From positions 1-5,986 of the forward strand of contig BNUP01000128.1 in the NCBI GenBank assembly GCA_025997455.1: DNA of 5,986 nucleotides. The letters are read 5' to 3'. A program made the position numbers and the translations under genes. Positions within the stretch are counted from its first letter, which is position 1, and every line of letters begins with the position of its first letter. The notes below the pieces were generated by a model. It had not been told where the DNA came from. It saw nothing but the letters and a program-made list of their open reading frames with translations, and searched no databases. The stretch is from Fibrobacterales bacterium (GTDB lineage: Bacteria > Fibrobacterota > Fibrobacteria > Fibrobacterales > Fibrobacteraceae). Shown here in pieces: positions 1 to 5,389 of the stretch.

Positions 1-1
1 C

Positions 2-697
2 GAAATTATGATTCCTTTGGTCGGTTTTGATAAGGAATTGGAGTTGCAACTCGAAATTGTAAATAGGGTTGCACAGGAGGAATTTTCGGCGGCAAAACGC
101 ACGATTGAATACAAGGTTGGAACGATGATAGAAATTCCGCGTGCGGCTATAACTGCCGAGCAAATTGCAAAACACGCGGAGTTCTTCTCCTTTGGCACAA
201 ACGATTTAACTCAAACAACGCTTGGAATGAGCCGCGATGATGCGGGGCATTTCCTTCCGTTCTACGAAAAAGAGGCGGGAATTGTGAAGAGTAATCCTTT
301 TGCGACCTTAGACCAAATAGGCGTGGGGAAGTTGATGGAAATCGCTGTTGCGGGAGGTCGTGCCACGAGACCAAATATTAAACTCGGAATTTGCGGTGAG
401 CACGGCGGCGACCCTTCTTCCATAGATTTTTGCCATAAGTTGGGATTGAGTTATGTGAGTTGCTCTCCCTTCCGCGTGCCTGTTGCGAGAATTGCCGCGG
501 CAAAAAGTGCGGTGAAAAACGGGGCAACCTTAAAAGAGCAACCTGCAAAAATTGCGACGACTGCGGCGGTGAAAAGTGCAGTAAAAAGTGCGGCAAAATC
601 TGCGGTGAAAAAGCAGGTTGCAAAAAAGACTGTTGCGGCAAAATCCGTTAAGGCGAAAAAAACGGTTGCAAAAGCGAAGGCGGTTAAGAAAAAGTAA
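2..697 (+). CDS. ppdK: Pyruvate, phosphate dikinase, C-terminal part (5' end outside window)
   Basis: This is the C-terminal PEP/pyruvate-binding barrel of PPDK, the cytosolic enzyme that interconverts pyruvate + ATP + Pi and PEP + AMP + PPi. The frame is open from base 2, so the true start lies upstream; the ATG at 8 is internal (EIMIPLVGF is a conserved family segment). Numbering from that Met, family motifs are GTMIEIPRAA (38-47), SFGTNDLTQ (61-69), SRDD (75-78) and GICGEHGGDPSS (127-138), with the catalytic Cys at 129 (codon 392-394). The usual family end, near VPVARIAAAK, comes at about residue 166. Here about 63 further residues follow (506-694), almost all Lys, Ala, Val, Ser and Thr, like a histone-H1-type tail. 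That tail is unusual. The stop codon overlaps the next start (TAATG), which indicates translational coupling. The family call is very secure; the role of the tail is unknown. Confidence 0.96.
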   Translation, partial: EIMIPLVGFDKELELQLEIVNRVAQEEFSAAKRTIEYKVGTMIEIPRAAITAEQIAKHAEFFSFGTNDLTQTTLGMSRDDAGHFLPFYEKEAGIVKSNPFATLDQIGVGKLMEIAVAGGRATRPNIKLGICGEHGGDPSSIDFCHKLGLSYVSCSPFRVPVARIAAAKSAVKNGATLKEQPAKIATTAAVKSAVKSAAKSAVKKQVAKKTVAAKSVKAKKTVAKAKAVKKK

Positions 698-1413
698 TGG
701 ATTGGTATTACATAGACAAAAATAAAACGGAAGGAAAACGGCGAAGCGGTCCTTGGTCGGCGAGGCAAATGTTGTGTTTTGCCGAGCAGGGGGCGTTTGA
801 GCCGAATACTTTGGTTTGGTGCGAAAAACTTACGGAGTGGAAGGCTTGGAGTGAGTGCGAATCCGAATTGAATGCGGAAATTCAGGCGAATACCATTAAG
901 CAACTTATAGAAGTTGGTATGAGCAATAGACTTCGGGTAGAGGATAGAGAAACTCTTGTAGTGGAGAGGGATAGGCTTATAGCGAAACGAAGTTCGTTTT
1001 ATGCGAGTTTGTGGCAGCGCACTTGTGCGTTTTTAATAGACTCGTTTATTTTGCAGATAGTTTTGGTTTTGCTGAAACCTCTTTACCCCGAACTCGGTTT
1101 TATTTCGCAGGTCACCGAACAGACAACGCTCAGCGACCTTGCACCTATGTTGTTTTTTATGTATAATATGATGCTTTTTTACGATGCCTTTTTTGTGAAA
1201 AACTTTTCCGGCACGCCGGGTAAAATTTTGATGAGAATTTCTGTTGTTCGCAGAGGCGGAAAGCAGATGACTTGGGCTTGTGCTTTTGTTCGTGCATTTA
1301 CGGGAATTTTTTCGAGTTCTCTTTTTGGTATCGGTTGCCTGCTCGCGGTTTTTGACCCTGAAAAACGAGCATTACACGATTTTGCGGCTGATACGAGGGT
1401 GATTAAGTTGTGA
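697..1413 (+). CDS. GYF_2 (DUF4339) - RDD domain membrane protein
   Basis: This 238-residue protein has two recognisable parts. Residues 1-50 form a GYF_2-type domain (WYYID at the start, then SGPWSARQM and PNTLVWCEKLTEWKAW), a probable protein-protein interaction module facing the cytoplasm. A charged linker follows (55-100). Residues 103-235 are an RDD domain with about three hydrophobic segments (about 110-126, 149-167 and 200-219). It shows the Arg and Asp of WQRTCAFLID (R108, D115), the GTPGK turn (172-176) and the RALHDFAADT end (224-233). RDD proteins are inner-membrane proteins of mostly unknown function; some have been linked to ion transport. The start is set by the 1-nt overlap with the ppdK stop, and the stop overlaps thiS by 4 nt. 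The architecture call is firm, the function is not known, and no partner is obvious in this operon. Confidence 0.88.
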   Translation: MDWYYIDKNKTEGKRRSGPWSARQMLCFAEQGAFEPNTLVWCEKLTEWKAWSECESELNAEIQANTIKQLIEVGMSNRLRVEDRETLVVERDRLIAKRSSFYASLWQRTCAFLIDSFILQIVLVLLKPLYPELGFISQVTEQTTLSDLAPMLFFMYNMMLFYDAFFVKNFSGTPGKILMRISVVRRGGKQMTWACAFVRAFTGIFSSSLFGIGCLLAVFDPEKRALHDFAADTRVIKL

Positions 1414-1580
1414 AAACCGTTGGGGAATGGGTAAAAGATGAATTTGGCACTTCTGAAGAAGAAGTGAATGGCATTGCAATTGCCGTTAATGAGGCTGTTG
1501 TTCCGCGTTCAAAATGGGATACGGTTATTTTGAACGAAAATGATAAAATTTTAGCCGTTCAAGCGGCACAAGGTGGGTAG
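1410..1580 (+). CDS. thiS: Sulfur carrier protein ThiS (short form, GTG start)
   Basis: This small 56-residue gene is recognised by its C-terminal half: AIAVNEAVVPRSKWDTVILNENDKILAVQAAQGG matches the ThiS pattern of a VNxxxVPRxxW segment, a GD/ND turn and a terminal Gly-Gly. The terminal Gly is adenylylated by ThiF and thiocarboxylated to donate sulfur for the thiazole ring of thiamine. The GTG start (1410-1412) overlaps the preceding TGA by 4 nt, with GAGGG at 1395-1399 as ribosome binding site. An in-frame TAA at 1404-1406 excludes any upstream start. ThiS is usually about 65 residues. Here the homologous part begins at TVGEWV, so the first beta hairpin (MxIxxNGE...) appears to be missing. 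The Gly-Gly codons also carry the thiC ribosome binding site. Neither thiG nor thiF is seen in the window. Confidence 0.88.
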   Translation: MKTVGEWVKDEFGTSEEEVNGIAIAVNEAVVPRSKWDTVILNENDKILAVQAAQGG

Positions 1581-1582
1581 AG

Positions 1583-3076
1583 ATGTATCCCAATTCAAAA
1601 AAGGTTTTTGTTGAAGGAAAAATTTATCCGCAAATTCGCGTGGGAATGCGGGAGATTTCTTTGAGCGATAAAGAAATTCCATCGCTCAGGGTGTATGACA
1701 CGAGCGGGGGAGGCGAAGAGGGGTTTTTAAGGGGTGTCCCCTTAGGCAGGGGTGCAGGGGGAACGCCCCCGCTAAAATATAAGACTCAACGAGAGGCTGC
1801 ACTTCTTGGAATTATCACGCCAGAAATGGAATATGCGGCGATTAGAGAGGGTGTTGCGGCGGAAGTTGTGTTGGAGGAATTGGCGAAGGGCAGAGCGGTT
1901 TTGCCTGCGAACAGAAAACATCCCGAATGCGAGCCTATGATTATAGGCGGTAAATTTTTGGTAAAAATAAATGCGAATATCGGAAATTCCGCACTCGGCA
2001 GTTCTATAAAAGAAGAAATTGAAAAGATGAAATGGGCTGTGGAACTCGGTGCCGATACGGTTATGGATTTGAGCACAGGGAAAAACATTCACGAAACGCG
2101 CGAACAAATTTTGCGAAATTGTCCAGTTCCCATAGGAACCGTGCCGATTTATCAGGCATTGGAAAAATGCGGTGGCGACCCCGATGATTTGAGTTGGGAA
2201 TTATTCAGAGAAACGCTTGTTGAACAGGCGGAGCAGGGTGTGGATTATTTTACAATTCACGCTGGGTTGTTGCGAAAATATATTCCGCTTGCGGTAAAAC
2301 GAACGACAGGTATTGTGTCGCGCGGCGGTTCGCTTATGGCGTGTTGGATGCAGGCACACAAAAAGGAAAATTTTTTATATACGCATTTTGCGGAAATTTG
2401 TGAGATTTTGCACGAATATGATATTGCGATTTCGCTCGGTGACGGTTTGCGCCCCGGAAGTATTGCCGATGCAAATGATGAGGCACAGTTTTCGGAATTG
2501 AAAACTCTCGGCGAATTGACAAAAATTGCGTGGGATTTGGGCGTGCAGACGATTATTGAGGGACCCGGTCATGTTCCGCTGAATAAAATTAAAGAGAATA
2601 TGGATTTGCAGCAGGAATTGTGCGGAGGTGCGCCGTTTTATACGCTCGGACCTTTGGTAACGGATATTGCACCGGGGTATGACCACATTACCAGCGGAAT
2701 TGGTGCGGCGGTTATAGGTATGCTCGGAACTGCAATGTTGTGTTATGTTACGCCTAAGGAGCATTTGGGATTGCCGACAAAAGAAGATGTGAGAACCGGA
2801 GTTATCACTTATAAACTTGCGGCACACGCCGCCGATATTGCAAAGGGGAATGAGCAGGCGCTGTTGCGTGACAAAGCACTCAGCCGAGCACGATTTGATT
2901 TTCGTTGGGAAGATCAATTTGCACTTTCGCTTGACCCCGAACTTGCAAGAAGTTTTCACGATGAGACACTCGGTGCACCGCAGGCAAAAAATGCGAAATT
3001 CTGCTCTATGTGCGGACCCAATTTTTGTGCTATGAGGATAAGTCAGAGATTGAGCGGAGAAGTGGAGAAGGAGTAA
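1583..3076 (+). CDS. thiC: Phosphomethylpyrimidine synthase ThiC
   Basis: ThiC is a cytosolic radical-SAM enzyme that turns 5-aminoimidazole ribotide into HMP phosphate, the pyrimidine precursor of thiamine. The 497-residue protein shows nearly every family motif: RVYDTSG (36-42), GIITPEMEY (76-84), NANIGNSA, ADTVMDLSTG, GTVPIYQA, YFTIHAG, SRGGS, SLGDGLRPGS, EGPGHVP, GPLVTDIAPGYDHITSGIG and CYVTPKEHLGLP. The C-terminal CxxCxxxxC cluster ligands are Cys 474, 477 and 482 (CSMCGPNFC). The ATG at 1583 follows AGGTGGG (1571-1577), which lies in the last thiS codons. One region is odd. After DTSG, where relatives have a PYxDPxxxxDxxxGLPxxRxxWI-like stretch, this protein reads GGGEEGFLRGVPLGRGAGG and so on, encoded by a palindromic repeat element (see 1728-1772). 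All visible catalytic motifs are kept, so it is probably active. Confidence 0.97.
   Translation: MYPNSKKVFVEGKIYPQIRVGMREISLSDKEIPSLRVYDTSGGGEEGFLRGVPLGRGAGGTPPLKYKTQREAALLGIITPEMEYAAIREGVAAEVVLEELAKGRAVLPANRKHPECEPMIIGGKFLVKINANIGNSALGSSIKEEIEKMKWAVELGADTVMDLSTGKNIHETREQILRNCPVPIGTVPIYQALEKCGGDPDDLSWELFRETLVEQAEQGVDYFTIHAGLLRKYIPLAVKRTTGIVSRGGSLMACWMQAHKKENFLYTHFAEICEILHEYDIAISLGDGLRPGSIADANDEAQFSELKTLGELTKIAWDLGVQTIIEGPGHVPLNKIKENMDLQQELCGGAPFYTLGPLVTDIAPGYDHITSGIGAAVIGMLGTAMLCYVTPKEHLGLPTKEDVRTGVITYKLAAHAADIAKGNEQALLRDKALSRARFDFRWEDQFALSLDPELARSFHDETLGAPQAKNAKFCSMCGPNFCAMRISQRLSGEVEKE
1728..1772 (+). repeat. GC-rich palindromic repeat element inside thiC
   Basis: Two hairpins lie side by side within the coding sequence. 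The first has a perfect 7-bp stem, TAAGGGG (1728-1734) with CCCCTTA (1738-1744), around a 3-nt loop. The second pairs GGGGG (1757-1761) with CCCCC (1766-1770), and GC/GC can extend the stem past a bulged A at 1756. The element reads through in frame as FLRGVPLGRGAGGTPPLK, which resembles translated intergenic repeats rather than ThiC. Its exact borders are uncertain; unusual composition runs from about 1702 to 1775. Confidence 0.75.
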
Positions 3077-3642
3077 TGTTAGAAATTTTACTTTTATCAC
3101 TTTCGCTTTCTATGGATGCTTTTGCGATTTCTATTGCGCTCAGCGTTTCTAAACAATGCCAAAGCATTAAAAGAATGGCTGTGGCTGCGGGTTCTTTTGC
3201 ATTTTTTCAGTTTTTATTTTTTATGACAGGTGTGGGACTCGGTTCCGTTGCAATGAATTTTTTGAGTTCGGCGGGGAAGTGGGCGGCGTTTGTTTTGCTT
3301 TTGTTCATTGGCGGAAAAATGATAAAAGAGGGTTTTGAAAAGTGTGAGGATGAAGAGGCGGAAGTTGATGGTTATTTTGGAAAGGGGCACGCTTTTTTTG
3401 CGAGTGTGTTGTTGCTTTCGGTTGCAGACAGCATAGATGCGGGTGCGGCGGGGCTTGGAGTTTCGCTTTCGAGCGATAAATCTCTTTTATTTACGGCAGT
3501 TGTGATTGGCATTGTAACCTTGATTATTTCTGGGATAGGTTTTGCATTCGGCAGAAAACTCGGCGAAAACTTCGGCAAAAAATCTGAAATTTTTGGCGGT
3601 GTTGTGTTGATTGCAATTGGAATTAAAATTGCGTTTTTTTGA
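3076..3642 (+). CDS. mntP: MntP-family manganese efflux pump
   Basis: This 188-residue integral inner-membrane protein resembles MntP, which exports Mn(II). It has about six hydrophobic segments in two repeats. Each repeat opens with a conserved acidic motif: SMDAFAISIAL (Asp14) in helix 1 and SVADSIDAGAAG (Asp118, Asp121) in helix 4. An acidic cytoplasmic loop (EKCEDEEAEVDG, 88-99) joins the repeats. FVLLLFIGGKMIKEGF (72-87) and EIFGGVVLIAIGIKI (171-185) also match the family. The ATG at 3076 overlaps the thiC stop (TAATG). A longer in-frame start at 3010 exists, but it would add 22 hydrophilic residues read from within thiC, so it is rejected. GGAG at 3064-3067 gives an 8-nt spacing. No yybP-ykoY-type manganese riboswitch is possible directly in front, since the gene is coupled to thiC. 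Substrate is inferred from the family. Confidence 0.88.
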   Translation: MLEILLLSLSLSMDAFAISIALSVSKQCQSIKRMAVAAGSFAFFQFLFFMTGVGLGSVAMNFLSSAGKWAAFVLLLFIGGKMIKEGFEKCEDEEAEVDGYFGKGHAFFASVLLLSVADSIDAGAAGLGVSLSSDKSLLFTAVVIGIVTLIISGIGFAFGRKLGENFGKKSEIFGGVVLIAIGIKIAFF

Positions 3643-3679
3643 TTTGTTCGTTGATTTGTTCGCCGGTGGCTACTATTAA

Positions 3680-3732
3680 CTCGTGAAGAGGTTATCAGTG
3701 CTTAATGAGAGACACGAGCGAACTGTGTTTTT
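3680..3732 (+). terminator. Possible weak terminator after the mntP operon
   Basis: Nested arms CTCGTG (3680-3685) with CACGAG (3713-3718), and outside them GTTCG (3658-3662) with CGAAC (3719-3723), are followed by T5 at 3728-3732. The loop is long (27 nt) and the T run is short, so this is a weak candidate. A 12-nt tandem repeat (TTGATTTGTTCG, twice, 3639-3662) lies just upstream. Confidence 0.3.
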
Positions 3733-3746
3733 ATGGTGATAATGTC

Positions 3747-3771
3747 ATCCTGCGGCGAATGCTCGCAGGAT
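3747..3771 (+). repeat. Intergenic hairpin repeat (TCATCCTGCG type)
   Basis: ATCCTGCG (3747-3754) and CGCAGGAT (3764-3771) form a perfect 8-bp stem around a 9-nt loop. It resembles the short GTCATCC...GGATC intergenic repeats scattered in many bacterial genomes. The rest of the 3643-3840 spacer shows no gene. Confidence 0.55.
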
Positions 3772-3778
3772 CGCCGTC

Positions 3779-3832
3779 GTCTCTAAAAACTCAAATCTGT
3801 AGAATTGTGTTACAAAGAGAGTTTTTAGAGGT
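3779..3832 (+). promoter_or_regulatory. Inverted repeat covering the methyltransferase ribosome binding site
   Basis: CTCTAAAAACTC (3781-3792) is the exact reverse complement of GAGTTTTTAGAG (3819-3830), and two G-U pairs (3779-3780 with 3831-3832) can extend the stem to 14 bp. The 26-nt loop holds a small nested TTGT/ACAA stem (3805-3815). The 3' arm contains the AGAGG ribosome binding site (3827-3831) of the gene that starts at 3841. Folding would hide that site, so translational control is plausible; a protein-binding operator is the alternative. Confidence 0.5.
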
Positions 3833-3840
3833 TTCCTATA

Positions 3841-4833
3841 GTGAATTTTATTGAAATTATTCGTGATGCGGCGGCAAAGCGCGAGCATTTGCAGAGTTTA
3901 ACCGATGCTTACAGAATTTGCAACGGGCAAGCGGACGGCTTGGGCGGAGTTGTGATAGACAGGTATGCCGATAATTATCAAATTCAATTTTTTACGGATG
4001 AATTTTTGCGATTTGAAAATGAAATTGCGGCGGCGGCGAGGGAGTTGTTTGCGGTAAAATTTTTGATTGTGAAGTATAGGATGGGGGGGGGTGTTGTAGG
4101 GGCGAATTGCAATTCGCCCATCGTAGGGGCGGGTTTCAAACCCGCCCTAACGGCGGAACACAATGGAGGTCATACCATAATAACCGAAAATTCTCTCAAA
4201 TTTTCCGTTGATTTAACCGACACGCTCAATCCTGGTCTGTTTCTCGATATGCGAGATGCACGGCTCGCTTTTGCAAAGTTATGTGAAGGTAAAAATGTGT
4301 TGAACCTATTTGCATACACTTGTTCATTTAGCGTTTATGCACGGAAGTTTGGGGCGTTAAAAGCGGTGAGTGTTGATATAAGCAAAAAGAATTTGAATAA
4401 AGGAAGAGAAAATTTTTTGCTGAACGGAATTGAACCGCAAGGAGGAGAGTTTTTTTGCGGCAGTGCGGAAGAATATGTAGATTGGTGTATTAAGAAGGAA
4501 AAAAAGTTTGGGTCTGTTGTAATTGACCCTCCGAGTTTTGCTAAGAACGGAAAATGCACTTGGAGCGTTGCCAAAAATTTTGAAAACTTGTTGGTGAAGG
4601 TTGTGCAAATTTTAGAGGAAGGCGGAGTTCTTTTAGCCTGCACAAATTACAGCGAATGGAACAATGAAATCCTGCGTAAAAAAGTTGCAAATGCCTTTGC
4701 ATTTAACCATAAACAAGCGGCAATTTTACAAGAGGGAACGCAGGGAGATGACTTTCCCGGCACCGGTATGAGCAAGGAGAGTTGTATGTCGTATTCTCTT
4801 TGGCGTTCTTCCGGATTGACAGAAAAGAAATAA
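3841..4833 (+). CDS. Class I SAM-dependent rRNA methyltransferase, RlmI-like, without PUA domain
   Basis: This 330-residue cytosolic protein belongs to the Methyltrans_SAM/RlmI-like group. Residues 24-50 (YRICNGQADGLGGVVIDRY...) match the RlmI middle domain. ITENSLKFSVDLTDTLNPGLFLDMRDAR (114-141) leads into the Rossmann domain, with motif I VLNLFAYTCSFSVYA (153-167), the acidic SAM-binding residue in VSVDIS (Asp179), the catalytic loop VVIDPPSFA (226-234) and LLACTNYSEW (264-273). RlmI is about 396 residues with an N-terminal PUA domain, and no such domain is present here. Motif I has Cys161 where Gly is usual (AYTG). Start GTG 3841 follows AGAGG with 9-nt spacing, and an in-frame TAG at 3826-3828 excludes an earlier start. 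Residues about 82-103 come from a palindromic repeat preceded by a G9 tract. The substrate is probably 23S rRNA but cannot be read from the sequence. Confidence 0.85.
   Translation: MNFIEIIRDAAAKREHLQSLTDAYRICNGQADGLGGVVIDRYADNYQIQFFTDEFLRFENEIAAAARELFAVKFLIVKYRMGGGVVGANCNSPIVGAGFKPALTAEHNGGHTIITENSLKFSVDLTDTLNPGLFLDMRDARLAFAKLCEGKNVLNLFAYTCSFSVYARKFGALKAVSVDISKKNLNKGRENFLLNGIEPQGGEFFCGSAEEYVDWCIKKEKKFGSVVIDPPSFAKNGKCTWSVAKNFENLLVKVVQILEEGGVLLACTNYSEWNNEILRKKVANAFAFNHKQAAILQEGTQGDDFPGTGMSKESCMSYSLWRSSGLTEKK
4083..4091 (+). repeat. G9 homopolymer inside the methyltransferase gene
   Basis: Nine consecutive G bases encode part of MGGGVV (residues 81-86), just before the palindromic repeat. Long G tracts are prone to replication slippage, and a gain or loss of one base here would end the protein early. 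Confidence 0.85.
4096..4147 (+). repeat. Two-unit palindromic repeat inserted in frame in the methyltransferase
   Basis: Two units each begin with GTAGGGGCG (4096-4104 and 4123-4131), spaced exactly 27 nt apart. Unit 1 contains a perfect 20-nt palindrome (4100-4119). Unit 2 contains two perfect 10-nt arms around one central base (4127-4147). They encode tandem nonapeptides VGANCNSPI and VGAGFKPAL. The second is familiar to me as a translation of a widespread intergenic repeat, not as part of any methyltransferase. It lies between the middle domain and the ITENSLKF segment, so the fold can probably tolerate it as a surface loop. Confidence 0.85.
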
Positions 4834-4954
4834 ATAGATTAGTCTGTCCAGTCGCCTGTCGCCGAGTTTTCCACACCCTATACCCAAGTCTGCAATTCGT
4901 AGGAAAATGCACTCAAATATCACACAAAACCTGCAAAAATTGATAGTTAAAAAA

Positions 4955-4977
4955 AAATTTGACAATGTGCAAAATTT
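4955..4977 (+). promoter_or_regulatory. Candidate antitoxin operator (imperfect palindrome on the -35 box)
   Basis: AAATTTGACA and TGCAAAATTT form an imperfect inverted repeat, 8 of 10 positions matching, around ATG. It overlaps the -35 box and spacer, where the DNA-binding antitoxin of a type II system often represses its own promoter. The same site recurs in the right repeat copy (5775-5797). AT-richness alone could give such symmetry, so support is modest. Confidence 0.35.
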
Positions 4978-4987
4978 TTTCTATATT
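4959..4987 (+). promoter_or_regulatory. Consensus sigma-70-type promoter of the toxin-antitoxin locus
   Basis: TTGACA (4959-4964), a 17-nt T-rich spacer, and TATATT (4982-4987), with an A-tract upstream (4949-4957) that may act as an UP element. Transcription would begin near 4994 and leave a leader of about 75 nt before the toxin gene. Confidence 0.8.
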
Positions 4988-5069
4988 TGATCCCGAATGT
5001 TTGGTTTGCAAAAATAGCGTTCGCTGTGTAAAGGATCAGGACTAATTTTAATTTTTGTATCTTCACAAT

Positions 5070-5389
5070 GTGAGTATTGTAAAGAAAACAGAAGAGTTCG
5101 ACCAGTGGCTCAAAAAACTTAGGGATTCCGTAGCAAAGATTCGCGTGCTTACAAAAATCACGCGAATTGAAACAGGAAATTTAGGCGACCATAAGTCTGT
5201 TGGCGAAGGCGTTTCTGAAATTAAAATAGACTATGGTCCGGGAGGCTATATTACACAGTTAAAGAAAATGCGATTATATTACTCTTGATAGGCGGAGATA
5301 AATCTACGCAAACAACAGATATAAACAAAGCAAAGGCATTAGCCAAAAAATACGAGGTTGAACATGACAAAAATAGCAAGCAACTTTGA
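5070..5389 (+). pseudogene. HigB-type (Gp49-like, HI1419 family) toxin, frameshifted
   Basis: The first part reads as a RelE/ParE-superfamily toxin, an mRNA interferase acting on translated mRNA: VKKTEEFDQWLKKLRD...GNLGDHKSVGEGVSEIKIDYGPG. After GPG (to 5243) the frame turns to junk and stops at 5286-5288. The family continuation is found in another frame from 5243: RLYYTVKENAIILLLIGGD (5243-5299), then KSTQTTDINKAKALAKKY and so on to TGA 5387-5389. The family motif GPGYRxYY is restored if four bases (TATA) were lost at 5243, giving 107 residues, the normal length. The loss removes the Tyr and shifts everything after it, including the conserved Arg and the GGDKSTQ segment. The GTG at 5070 is the likely start; a TTG at 5055 is possible, and neither has a good ribosome binding site. 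A sequencing error is the main alternative to true decay. Confidence 0.88.

Larger units (their letters stand above)
4871..4988 (+). repeat. 118-bp direct repeat, left copy
   Basis: This copy is identical base for base to 5691-5808 (offset 820). Homology continues 4 bp to the left (TTTT 4867-4870) if one extra CACACCC heptamer in the right copy is allowed as a gap. The repeat starts 37 nt after the methyltransferase stop and ends exactly at the -10 box of a promoter. The two copies bracket the toxin-antitoxin locus. No inverted terminal repeats or transposase are present. Confidence 0.97.

Noticed and set aside
460..651. Plus-strand frame rich in Cys and Lys within the ppdK tail
   Set aside because: It is the out-of-frame reading of the repetitive GCGGCAAAA-type codons of the tail; the Cys pattern follows from that repetition.
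451..903. Long minus-strand reading frames opposite ppdK and the RDD gene, and similar ones opposite thiC
   Set aside because: They mirror the codon bias of the genes on the other strand, have no family resemblance, and cross gene boundaries.
3010..3075. Upstream in-frame start extending MntP by 22 residues
   Set aside because: The added segment is hydrophilic and lies wholly within thiC, the family starts at the first membrane helix, and the TAATG overlap gives a natural start at 3076.
3800..3805. TAGAAT as a -10 box for the methyltransferase gene
   Set aside because: No -35-like sequence is found 16-18 nt upstream and the TG extension is misplaced.
4871..4988. Integron attC site or CRISPR repeat as explanation of the direct repeats
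   Set aside because: There are no RYYYAAC/GTTRRRY core sites with a foldback stem, no integrase, and only two widely spaced copies with genes between them.
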